From: Sclerurus mexicanus
Lineage: Eukaryota > Chordata > Aves > Passeriformes > Furnariidae
Direction: 5' to 3'
Length of the DNA: 64,000 bases
NCBI GenBank assembly: GCA_013396755.1
Contig: VWZF01000302.1
Location: 1-64,000, forward strand
The position numbers were made by a program, and so were the translations under genes. The first letter of the stretch is position 1. The number at the start of each line of letters is the position of its first letter. This document shows positions 26,301 to 37,800 of the stretch, piece after piece. A model generated the notes under the pieces. The model was not told where the DNA came from and did no database searches. It was given only the letters and a program-made list of their open reading frames with translations.

Positions 26301-28019
26301 TGCTCAGGCTCAATACCATGTTCATGAAAATGAAAATATCCAGAGTACATAGGCCAACAACTATATGTATACAGAAATGGGTTTTCTTTAGAACATCTGT
26401 ACAGTAACGCCCTCAAGGATTACCCTACTTGCTTCACTGAATCTGTCTTAATGAACTTTTATTCATATCTATCCTAGGATTCATTATTTCCTTCAACTCA
26501 GTCTAAGAATAACTGACTACCTTGTGAAGCCTAACAGTATTAGTAGCCTGACTGCACTGCACTTTTCTTTGTATTTCTCTGCGATATCAATGAAGTAATA
26601 ATCAACAAATTATTCCAAAGACATTTATTTCTTGTACATGAATGAAAAATCAAATCTTACAAAAAAATGAAACAACATTTTACTGAAATACATCATTGTA
26701 TTCATACATCAAGCATTTTTAATGTAAGCTAGAAAAATAGAAATTTCATCTTGGACCCATATAATCTTGCAGTACTGCCTAGAAAATTAAGTTAAAATAA
26801 ATACTTTTTCCTTGAAAAGGGAATGTGCATATTGCTTAACCAGACAAGCATAATAGTAACAAAAATAATTCAGTGCAAATTTCTAAAATAGGCATTTAGA
26901 TTACATTTACTTTCATGTATGATTTCTAAATAGTTTAAAGTTCAGGTTTTTCATATTCTGCAACAAGAGTTGATCCAACTCAGTTGAAAAGAAAGTTTAA
27001 TAAGCTATTGCCTCTGTCTTAGAATTTAGTTTTCAGTAATGTCATAATAAAGTCTTCTTGGAGCTCTCCTTTACTTGAAGTTAGGCAAAATTTGCCAGAG
27101 TGGATGTAAACTATTTGTTTACTTCTTATCTAGAATGCTTCAAATATATTAAAGTTTTACAGTTTTTGGCCATTTGCTGTAGGTGTCTGTGAACTGGGGT
27201 CACAGTTAGAACTTACAGAAGTATACAGTCATTGTGTTCAAAATCCTGTAAATCATTAATTTTAACAAGTTTTCTAGCAAAGACAGATATTAAGGGTAGT
27301 GTGATAAACAGGTATTTAAGTTAAAAACATCAGACTGCATCTGACATAGATCACTTAAGGATCTCATTAGCATTCATTTTCTGCATGTTTTACGTAGACT
27401 CAGGTTGACATTTTGGTTGAAGCTCACTCCATAAAAAGTGTCTCTCACATGAATAAAAAAAATTATAATTAGGTCTTTTTTTTTTACCTGAAGGATTACA
27501 CAGGTTTTGGTTTAGTTCTCAATACAAAAGGTACATGTTATTTTATACATGTTTATAAGGTTTCAATCCCTTAGAAAAAAACAAGTAAAATAAAATATAC
27601 GGCTTCTCCATCTGCCCTTCTGAACACACAACATACCTGATGCTTTAGCACTTAGGAGTCAGACTGTCTGCACAACCCAAGCTAGGTGACACCTTCGTTG
27701 GATAAAATCATGTAAATCAAACTCAGCAAAATTATTTCAAAAAATGCAAATGTTCTAAAAAAGCTAGAATTAACTTTTTTTCCATTTTGGTTGATTCTAT
27801 GTCTGAACATTGAACTTCTAGTCCATAAAGGCCACTTTCCTGAATTTGGATAGGTTTTGAAAAAGAAAGAAGAAAATTGCATACAACATATTTAGATGTG
27901 CAGCTTCTAAATCTTGTAATTATGGCCACTAAAATAATGTACTGTATTAAAAAGTGAGGGGAAAAAAAAGGGAAAGTTAATAGAAAATGAAGCATTTAAG
28001 ACTTGCTCAAGGATGCAGT

Positions 28020-28325
28020 TGGTCTGACCTTGCCAAATGCTTAGGCAGGTGCTTAATTTTAAGCATATGAGTCACTGTGCCAAGTGAGATTTTATGGCGA
28101 ACACTAATGCACAAATATTAGACTGGCTCTTCCACTTCAAGATAAGCATGGATGTAAGTGCTTTTCTGGATATGGATCAGGATGCTCAGCACCTAACAAG
28201 ACTTTAGGCGCTGATCCAGCAAAGCACTTATCCACACGAACAACACGGCTGACTTTAAGATCACTGCTCATGTGCTTAACATTAGGCATGCTCGTAAGTG
28301 CTTTCCTGGAAGGGCCCGATAGACC
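28020..28325. repeat. pair of old palindromic repeats ('gatccagcaaagcactta' type)
   Basis: Two adjacent degenerate inverted repeats. The right one has arms 'ctgatccagcaaagcactta' (from about 28212) and 'gtaagtgctttcctggaagg' (about 28294-28313). The left one ends with 'gtaagtgcttttctggatat' and 'ggatcagga'. The inner sequence repeats 'aagcatatgagtca' and 'catgtgcttaacatta'. This is a short non-autonomous palindromic element type common in sauropsid DNA; I cannot name the family with certainty. Confidence 0.6.
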
Positions 28326-29327
28326 AATAGTGTGTAAGCTATAAAATTTGAAGCAGTGTATGTTTAACACACCGCATATTTAACAATGTTAATCTGCTGA
28401 GATTTGCTTTTTCTTGGAGCAGGGCATGTCTAACTTGAAGCATTTATTTTCAAAAAGAGCGTAAAAAAAGCCTTTAAAAGCAGCTTTGAGATTATGGCAA
28501 GTTAAAATAATATTAGCGAGTCTCCTTACGCTCCTTTCATTTCTTCTTTGCATGTCTTTTCGCAGGCATCTACAAAGACAAGAGAAAACCCCAGTCATAA
28601 ACATTATTCAAATAAGCATCCATGTATTTAATTTTCCTTTAATAAACATCAAGTCAGAGGCAACTGAACACCCTGAAAACAAGCATCACTGAACTCTTTC
28701 AGATCTGAACAAAAATTCTGCCAACTATGCTGCCTTTTCCACTGCTAATATTCAAAGCACCAATTGTGACCTCATAGAACTAAGTTTATTACTTAAGACT
28801 GAAAATGATGCGCCAGTTTGACCCTTACACATTCCTAAGTCAGTGCTTGTATTTCCATATGAACTTTTCCATGCCCACTTATGTCAATCCATTTGCTATG
28901 TGAAATCTAAAAAAGTGAAAACAAGAGCTGCTTAATCCCAGAAAAACAACTATAAAAGCATCACAACTCATCAGATATTTACATGCACATATAGGGATTT
29001 CATGTTAACCCAGAAAAGGAAATAAAGTAAGACCACATTTCTATAATGGTGCTGGCATATTGTTTCATACTATGCTAACCAAGAAGAAATAGCAAAGCAG
29101 CACTTCATAATGACCTACTGCTACTGCTGGCCAGGCAGAGTAACTATATTTAAATCCTCATTGTGGTAGGAAATATTGTTTTATGTACTTGGCACATTAT
29201 GCTCTTCGTAACTTCTTACGGCTACATGTTGAGGAAGTTTCAAAGTTACTAGATGTATTTCATGCTTTTCTAAAGGGAAAAGAGTTTTTGTTTTCACAAG
29301 AAAGCTCTAATGGTTTTTGTAAATGGC

Positions 29328-29342
29328 TTTTTTTTTTTTTTT
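29328..29342 (+). repeat. T15 homopolymer
   Basis: Fifteen T residues in a row. No retroposed gene or target-site duplication was recognised next to it. Confidence 0.9.
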
Positions 29343-31141
29343 GTCATGCAGAAATTCCTGTTCAACCAAAAATACAGTAACTAATAAAAAAATCACTATT
29401 GTTGTAAGTTATGGCATAGCTGACAGCTGAAGTTGAGATGTGACACGCTAAGGCACAATGCATCTGTGCAGAGGAAGAACTCTAGACTTAGTCCTTGAGT
29501 GCGGCCATAGATGTGAAAGTCATACACAGAGTAAGAAAAAAACCAAAGTGTGGTAGTCCAGATCAGAAGTCAGCACAAAGGTCTCTCATTTCTGTCAGAT
29601 CTGTCCTCCTTCTGTCCCAAATTCTGACCAGAGAAGCTGGGATGTTTTCTTAGAAGGTTCTTGAACTGATCAGTCAATGAAAGGATGCATTTCCAAAATT
29701 TATTTCACAAAACATTTGAACTATTGAAACCCAAACCCTTTAAAATAGCAGATTTAAATACCTGGAAGAGCTTCTACTGTGTGTATGTTCTACCTCATAC
29801 CTGTTTCTAATGTAACGCTCGCCCATTCTTCATTTTCCAATCAAACACTCATCCCATGCTTGTCTGCTTTCTCAGCATCTTCTAGTGCTTGGAATTGGCA
29901 TTCCATTAATAGACACACAACTTCTTTCTTCTACCAAAACACTCCCTTGCATGTTGCTTAATGCACAAAACTTCTCCATTAACACAACAGTATGTGCCTG
30001 TTCTTTTTCCTTTTGTTTTTCCTCATAGCATTATCTGGCATTTCAGTGATGTTGAGGGGTTTCTTTGACTGTCAAACAAACTGCTGGGCTAGGCTGAAAG
30101 CTTTCCAAAATGTAACCCTTCCAGTTCATGGCTGCAATTGCTCATTTTGGGCTCACCAAACGCTAGTTATTATCAGAGACAGTAATTCCATAGATTTCCA
30201 AATATTTTCCTCTATCTGGAATTCTAACCATTCTGCCTTCCTCATTTACAAACTACGTCCAAGACTGCAAAAAAACCCCACCAGTCTGAAAGGCATACAA
30301 ACCCCAACAACAACAGCAAAACATCCAGCAAAGCTTCTCATTCATTTCTGGTTGGAAAAAAATGCCACAGAGCTCTTTAACCTAACAGACACCACTGTAA
30401 TGCAAGGATTCTAAAAGGCAGCAAGTAAGCCTAAAGTGGAAAAATGGCTAAACTCACTCAAAAGGAGAAACCCCTAGTTTCTCAGAAGCTCACATTATCA
30501 AAGGAACAGGCAGATTCTACTGAGCTGAAGCAGCAAAGGATGACATTTAAGAGTGTCTTTCAAAAAAACACATAGTTGATCGACAGTAATGACTCAGTAC
30601 AACAACTGGTGGATGAAACCAAGTGTTGTGAAGAACTGGATAGATCTGTACAAATGATCCCAATGACTCCATTTCTTTTTCAATTCTGTAAATCAGGAAA
30701 GCTGCAACACCACCTATGCCTCTAAATATACTGAAATACTCTGCACTGAGGAAAGAACACAGAAAAGAGTGGGTAGTGCATTTTAAGTAACAGTCCTACC
30801 TTGTGCAAAACTTTATAAAACTAAACCTTATCTAAGACACTCATATTTAAGCTTTGGAATCCAGCTCCAAACAGGCTTTTTAAAAAAAACCCACCCATTT
30901 TTGCTTTTAAATCAAACTTTCCCTAATTATTTTCATAAGGAACTCGGAACTAAACACAAAAAACCCCTATATTGCTATGTGTTAAGAGATTTATCGTGTA
31001 AGCCAAAGAGATGCCGTAACTCTTTCAGGATTAAAATTTATACAACAGGAAAATACCAAAACCCCTTAAGAAATGTCCTGAAATCTAAACTCTTGAAACA
31101 TGCAGCAAATACAACAAGCACAAGTTTGTTACACAAAGCAC

Positions 31142-31173
31142 TTTATTGCATTACATGTACATTGACATTTATT
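31142..31173 (-). terminator. two AATAAA polyadenylation signals, likely main 3' end of RNASEH2B
   Basis: Minus-strand AATAAA occurs at 31173-31168 and again at 31147-31142, about 560 and 590 nt below the stop. Two canonical hexamers in tandem at a normal 3' UTR distance make this the best candidate for the main cleavage site, expected around 31110-31150. This is inferred from motif only. Confidence 0.5.
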
Positions 31174-31731
31174 GCAATTCATTTCTAGCATACTGAAAAC
31201 AACCCAAATCCCAATATAGACAGTATCTTTGCCTTGATGAATTGCCACCAATGACATGCTTACTTAGAGTCAGCACTTAGACTTGTGTCAAAAATAAAAT
31301 GTAATGATACCATCTTACTCTTGTTTAATACTGGGTAAAAAACTTCAGAAAGTCTCAAAAAATAATGCGCCTTATGAATGAAAGAAACTCATCAAAGGAG
31401 GGCACATTTTCAGTGGTGACCTTGACTGGGCTTGCCCTAGAAGAAGCAGCAGTACAGTATGGTACCATGCCAAGCCTTGCTGCTCAGCTCACAGGACCAT
31501 GTTATAGCAGCTAGGCTGTCTTCCTGAGCCAGGCTGGAATATCTGCATAGTACTGCCTGGCCCCACTAAGGCACAACAGCTCTGTTGCCATGCTGCATCA
31601 CAGACCTCTTCAGCACACTGCACCATGTACCCAGACACACCCTGAATACGCTATACACAAAAAAACCCAGGAGACATCTTTAGCTTGACATAAAAATAAT
31701 CACTGTATAAAAATTTGTCAAGAACAAGTCT
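31174..31731 (-). other. RNASEH2B: probable 3' UTR of RNASEH2B
   Basis: This is non-coding sequence between the stop codon and the tandem AATAAA hexamers. It is moderately AT-rich with no repeat recognised. The extent depends on which polyadenylation signal is used. Confidence 0.5.
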
Positions 31732-31736
31732 TTATT
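31731..31736 (-). terminator. AATAAA hexamer overlapping the RNASEH2B stop codon
   Basis: On the minus strand the end of the coding region reads TCA AAA TAA AG, so AATAAA spans the last Lys codon and the stop. A U-rich stretch follows about 20 nt later. If used it would give an almost UTR-less mRNA. Use is not shown, so it is annotated as a potential signal only. Confidence 0.35.
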
Positions 31737-31839
31737 TTGATGCTTTAGGTTTGGAGCTGAAGAAGGTAGAAATGGATTTCATCCCACTCTTATCAACTTT
31801 GGCCAGAGCCTTCTGTGCTGCTGACATCTTGGTGTTTGC
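31732..31839 (-). CDS. RNASEH2B: RNASEH2B last coding exon 11 with PIP box and stop
   Basis: The acceptor is ttcactaacag|GCAAAC. It encodes ANTKMSAAQKALAKVDKSGM and KSISTFFSSKPKASK, then TAA at 31734-31732. The block AAQKALAKVDKSGMKSI is the same as human. M-KS-I-ST-FF is the PCNA-interacting (PIP-like) motif, human MKSIDTFF. The tail after FF is shorter and less basic than the human tail (GVKNKKKIGKV). Confidence 0.98.
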   Translation of the reverse strand, partial: ANTKMSAAQKALAKVDKSGMKSISTFFSSKPKASK

Positions 31840-34800
31840 CTGTTAGTGAAATGATAAACAGTTAAACAGCATCTCCATAGAGGGGGAATATATACTACAA
31901 GCTCCTAAGTACAGAAGTCAAGCAAGAAGTGGAATTGTACTTTTAGTATGTAACAGTAAAGACAATATTATGCAGGCTTTGAATTGTAGGAGAAAAACCT
32001 TTAAAAACAAATTCGAAATTATTCAAACTGAAAAATACTTGTCATGAATTACTTAAACTCAGACAAAGACAGAAAATCAATTACAAGGACAAGGAGGTGA
32101 AACATCTTTCCTTTCTGCAGAATGAGGTATCCCAAATCAAACGTTTACTTTGGGATAATCCCTGAGTGTACATTAGGAGGAATAATGCATGCAATATAAC
32201 AGATGCATACTGTACCCTCCGATTCAATCTCATGATTATGCTGTCAGCAGGCTGAATTACAGACTTGCATTACAGATGATGAATAATTCACACTGATTTA
32301 CTATCAAAGACTCTACACACAGTGAAATAATGGGAAAAGAGATGGAAGAACTAGGAATGAAGAAAGTAACTAACATTTGCAAAGCACTTTTGAGGCCACT
32401 GGGACAACTTCCCAGACTTCTACACCTAAAACACATTTTATGAGCCACATTTTATAGAGCTGACCTCTTTTCTTTCTTATATTTTAAAACATTATGTTTT
32501 AAATCCCTAGCTGCTTTCTCTATTAAGAAAACTTTGCATTGACCTCTCTTTATGATATTCCTCATTCTGCAGGACTTCACAATTACAATACTTGGGATCA
32601 GTTAGACGGTTATGGATAGGATGGAGGTACGCAGCAACAGTATGATTGTCTGTGTTACTCTACAAACAAAACCACTGCCAAAGTATTTTAAAAAGAGTAG
32701 TACACTGTACAGAGTCCAAGAGCTATCTTTTTCTTCCCAGATTCTCTCATCAATGTGCTTCATTATTTCAGAAGTAAAACACATTTAATGTTAAAATCAA
32801 CTATCTATCCTCAGTCAATTCTATCTTTATGCTAAGTTCAAAAGCTATAGGTATATAACGGGGGAAGTGGGAAACATGCATATTTTAAACTATTTATCAC
32901 TTTCACTTAGGGGGAAATCCTCTTACTTCAAAACTAGAATGTGCATTGAGTACAAAAAATTTGGGGGCTTGGGGGGAGGAAGGAATGCATCTGTCACCAG
33001 CTGCTTCTCTTTGCAAAGGGATAACGAGTAGTCAGCATTAGGTCACAAGACCAGCACAGTGGGCCTTTTTGGTTCCCAATGGATTGGAGGAAGATTCATT
33101 TTCTTCCAATGTTCAGAGAAATAAGCCAGTACAAGCCTCACAACTTTGGCACACATAGACAGGATCTATTTCTTTTCACATCTCTGTTGCTCTCTTAGGA
33201 ATAGTACAGTGGCAGGCACTGCTGGACTCAGATTTGAACTGGCCTCCAAACTTGCACTGAAACTGGCAATCAATAAGTTCTTTGTTGATTTAACTTCATT
33301 AAGCTGACATAAGTAAGTGCACAAGCAGTATTTCTAGGTAAAAATAAAGCCTGTCTTAGCATCCCTTGGAATTTAAGTAAATGCTGCCATCTTCATTTCT
33401 TTTTCAAGTAACTGAAATTTAACAGTTGCTATCACTAAGCCACAGGATTTCTCATCTGAAGATCTCAAAGAGATTTGCAAACACTAGCTGAGCACATGTG
33501 TCTAAGTCTGCAAGGTTCACTGGAACGTTCACTGGTCAAATACAGCCAAGTAGTAATAGCATAGAACAGTTCAGAATGGGAAATTAAAACTGTCAAAGTC
33601 AAATTAAACCTGAATGAAGAGTTCACGGAGATATAAGATACAGATATCAAACAATTTTGTATTTGTTTTTCTGATGTGTTCTGAGGAGAAAGTTAAGCTC
33701 TCTGTGCTAATATTGCTAAATTAACCTATGCTTTACCAAAACATGCATCAGTACAAGGCTTGCTTACCTTTTTAGTTTTCAGATTGTCACTGTTGAACTT
33801 AGTATAGTCTTGTTCTGGTTCCACAGGGACATCTGACAATTTCCTTTTCTGAAATGTTAGAGTGAGGAAGTTGGTCTGTCAACCAGTTTTACGATGTGCA
33901 CACATGGAAGTTCAAAGCTTTGGCTTTAGAATATAACCATAGCACCAAAACAGGACTGGCAATCAACTGAAGAATCTGCAGCAAGAGTGGAAAATTTCTC
34001 TCTGCAATCATCTTCTTGACATGTGAATATATACCATCTCTATAGAATTCAGAAGAGATCATTCAGTGTCATGGGAAGCATTTTCCTCCTGGCCTTCTGA
34101 AGAATGACTTTTAGAAATCAGCCATGATTGTGACTTTGGTGTCAGAGTCTATTTAGAGAACTTTATGGAGCAGCTGTTGAAGGTTAGTGCCTAAAGTTAA
34201 GGAACCTAGACTCTGGTCCCCATGATCTCATGGAGCTGTGCAGCAATTTCACTGTTATTGCTATCTGCCACCATAACTGGATCATCATCTAGTCTACTAT
34301 CTGTTCACAGCCTTTAGAATTAATTAGTTTCTACAGCTTGGCAACAGTGAAACAGTGACATAGCTCCACCGACTGTTGGATCACTTGAATTCAACAGTGT
34401 ATTATGAAGTTTGACTCTGCATGTGCTGTGTGCCTTCTAACTTCAGAAATAATGCAAGTGAATGGTTTTCGGCACTTCACATGATCAGGCTGTAAAAATG
34501 AATATTTCTTTCCATAAACTGTGAGCATGTGTTTAGTTTAAAGGTGAAAACTTTCTGGTATGATTCCAAAAGGAAAAAAAAGTATGTAGTACTTTACAGC
34601 ACTGCATTTTTATTATTATTATATATCTGATATTACTACCCTGTCCTTAATATCCTGTGAAATCTAGACTGTGGCCTTCCTAGTTTTTGTGCCAAAGAGA
34701 GTGATTTTGCAAGCAACTTGGATGGTACCATACATTTTAAGATCCTGTTTTATTCATTTTGTTTATGGTGCTTGTGATATCTCTCTCTCTCTCCCTCCCT

Positions 34801-37800
34801 CCCTCTCTTTGGCACAGAAGCCAGGTCTGCAGCTTAGATTTCTCAGCTCTTAGAACCAGATCCAACTACGGCCTTTTCTTTTGATTTCAATGGAATCTGG
34901 ATCAGCCTCTCTAGGAGGCTATTTACTGTGCTGTGATTACATTTTCAAATGACAATCTAATGAATAATTACTTTTCTCCTCCTTTTGGAATCTGATAAAC
35001 AAGTTTTTAAAACTTAAAAATGTTTGCATTTCAGCAAAACATTTGCTCTTTAGTTGTAGCAAAGCCTACATGTTCTTTGTAAATGTCTCTCATCATCTGC
35101 CAATGGCCAGGCTCCCTATGCTGACAAACTGGACCGTATGATGATTACAACACAAGATCAATGGTTTACAATTAATACAAAGAACATGCAATTTTGATTT
35201 AATCATTAAACCATAAAGTCCAAACTGTACCCAGTTTGTTCTTGTTGTCCAAGAGAGAATCTGTTGTTGCTGTTTTGCTAATCACTGAAGTTTCTAAATC
35301 TCTCCTCCCTTCAGAGTTTAACATGCAGTTACTTTACCAGTAGGAAATACATGTTAGAACCTTCTTCTTTTGCAATAAGCATATATTATGCCTGTCAGTA
35401 CAGCTTGTCCTCATGAAGTGAAATGTCAATACAAGGGAATAAAAATGGTCTGAAGGACACTAGATGTTTCAGAGTACAAACCTACCTTGCTCCTCTGAGA
35501 TTGTAAAATAAAGGAGCATTTTAATCCCTGAAGTTGCAAAGACTTAAACACAGCAAGATCATACACAACCTGGTTAGTGCTCTGGAAATCAATCAGATCC
35601 TTAGCAAGATTCCACTGCCCAACAACTGAACAGTTCTAAGCCTCATTTCCTCTGTAACCAAACTGCTGAAATAAAACTGCTTTTAAAAATAGATTCTCAG
35701 AACTATCCCAATGGTATAAAAGCTATTCATACATAATATGTAATGTACATCACATGCAGTTTACTACAGTTTTTCTAATATGCTTATATAGCTAATGAAT
35801 ATCCGTTGGCTCCTGATGTATGCTTAATATTTCTTACAACGCATAAAGATAATTCTTAACTGAATCAAAGGGCCAAGTAACTGTGCAGCCAGAACGACTG
35901 TCCAGCCACATGGAAATAACATATCTATAGATACACATTGGAGAACAAACGTTATTAATAACAGTAGGGCTCAATTATTCCTGTATGTGCTAGCTGACAT
36001 GCTGCTTAACAGAACAGTCACTGAACCAGCCAGAACTGAGGTTATTTTAGACTTTGTTTCGGCAAGTAGCATGGACATAGCAGGTAAGGCCAGTGTACCA
36101 AGTAACCTTAGTTTCAATAGACACATGGTGTCTTCTCAGACTAAACAGTATGAACACGCCTCCTTGCTCACACAGATGCACACATATTCCACCCCCTCTC
36201 CCCCCAAAAATCCAACTGATACTATGTGTAAGCAGAATTCTACAATGAATGGGGAAAAAAAGACTGCCAAAAAAAAAAAAAAGAGAAAAAAGAGTTGTTT
36301 TAGGGGTCAGGTAATACTGGGATTAAGTGAGAGCTGCCAAAAAGTCAAGCTGAGTTAGACCTTGGACAGGAAATTAAAACAAACAGTATAAGGTTGTTTA
36401 GCCACAGAGGCAGAAGGGGAATTAAAAAAGTGAAGCTGCTATGCTGTAAGAATTGGATAGATATTAATCTATATGTGGACCCAAAATGGAAGAAATCCTT
36501 TGCCTCAGTAAATCACTTTCAAGAAAGATTAAGAGGTTAAACAGAGGGGCAGAAAAGAGACTAGAAATCCCCCTATTCAAGACAGAAGTAAAAGTCAATT
36601 TGCTGACCCTGTTGGGAGACTGCTTCAGAAATCACAAGACCAGAAGCAAAACCTGGCAAATGTTCTATTAGGTAGGGACCATATTGTTGCAGAATAGCCA
36701 AAGACCCATCTATATGTAAGGATGGGGAAAAAGTGATAGTAGGCCTCAGGAGAACAGAGGTGGGGGGAAAGAAGAAGGTAATCAGGCATTGGAATGGGCT
36801 GCCCAGGGAAGTGGTAGATTCTCCATCTCTGGAGGTTTTTAAGATGGGACTGGATGTAGTGCTTAGTGCCATGGTCTAGTAACCACAGTGGTAGTGGATC
36901 AAGGGTTGGACTTGATGATCTCAGAGGTCTTTTCCAACCTGGCTGATTCTATGAGTCTATGAATTAAAGAGTAAACAAACCATAGAATCACAGAATGGTT
37001 TGGGTTGGAAGGGACCTTAGAGATCACGGTGTTCTAATCCCCTTGCCAGGTTACTCAGAGCCCAATCCAGCCTGGCCTTGAACACTGCCAGGGATGCAGG
37101 GATGAGGGAGTTCACAACCTCTCTGCACAACCTGTTCCACCACCTCACCACTCCCATAGTAAAGAATTTCTTCCTAAAATCTAATCTAAACCCACCCTCT
37201 TTCAGCTTGAGGCCATTCCTCCTTGTGCTATCATTACGTGCCCTTGTGAAAAGTCTCTCTCCAGCTCTGTTGTAGCCCCCTTTAGGTACTGGAAGGTGCT
37301 ATAAGGTCTCCCCAGAGCCTTCTCTTCTCCAGGCTGAACAACTGCAGCTCTCTCAGCCTGAAAACTAAACACAGGTAATGCCTACTGACTTATCTTTACT
37401 TTCTCAAATGTAACACATTTCTTGGTGACACAAAATGTGAAGGATTGCCAGAGGACTTAGAATAGTGCCACTTAATCAACTGAAATTATAGAAAATAAAT
37501 ACTTTTTTAAAGAATTTTAAGGTAGGTAAGAATAAAATGGATAAAAGGAAAACAAAGGCAAACAATACAGAAAGGGATGTCACTGGATCAGATGGAATTA
37601 AGAGTGGACTGCCATGAACAATACCTATTCAAAATGTCCTTTAATTGCTAATTAAAGATAACAGAATGCTAATATTTTCTGAATGTACACCACTGAGTAG
37701 CATCATAAATACCTAAGGAGTTTTTAGCACTGTGAAGGAAAAGCCAGGGCACCTTTAAGATAGGAAGCATTAAAAACAGATTAAATATACAGAAGAAGTA

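Larger units (their letters stand above)
23343..31110. other. intergenic, downstream of RNASEH2B; no gene seen
   Basis: No exon supported. AT content rises clearly from about 26 kb onward. It holds the palindromic repeat pair at 28.0-28.3 kb, a T15 run, and an isolated 140-codon open frame at 29992-30414 without homology that I recognise. Confidence 0.65.

Noticed and set aside
16130..29342. T-runs at 16130 and 29328 as tails of retroposed genes
   Set aside because: No coding or RNA-derived sequence and no target-site duplication recognised beside them.
1..31110. exons of GUCY1B2 or FAM124A expected from human synteny
   Set aside because: I looked for cyclase-domain or other family motifs in the plus- and minus-strand frames and found none; exons shorter than 60 codons could have been missed.
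32962..32982. G-quadruplex in intron 10
   Set aside because: Only two long G-runs and short GG pairs; it does not give four G3 runs with proper loops.
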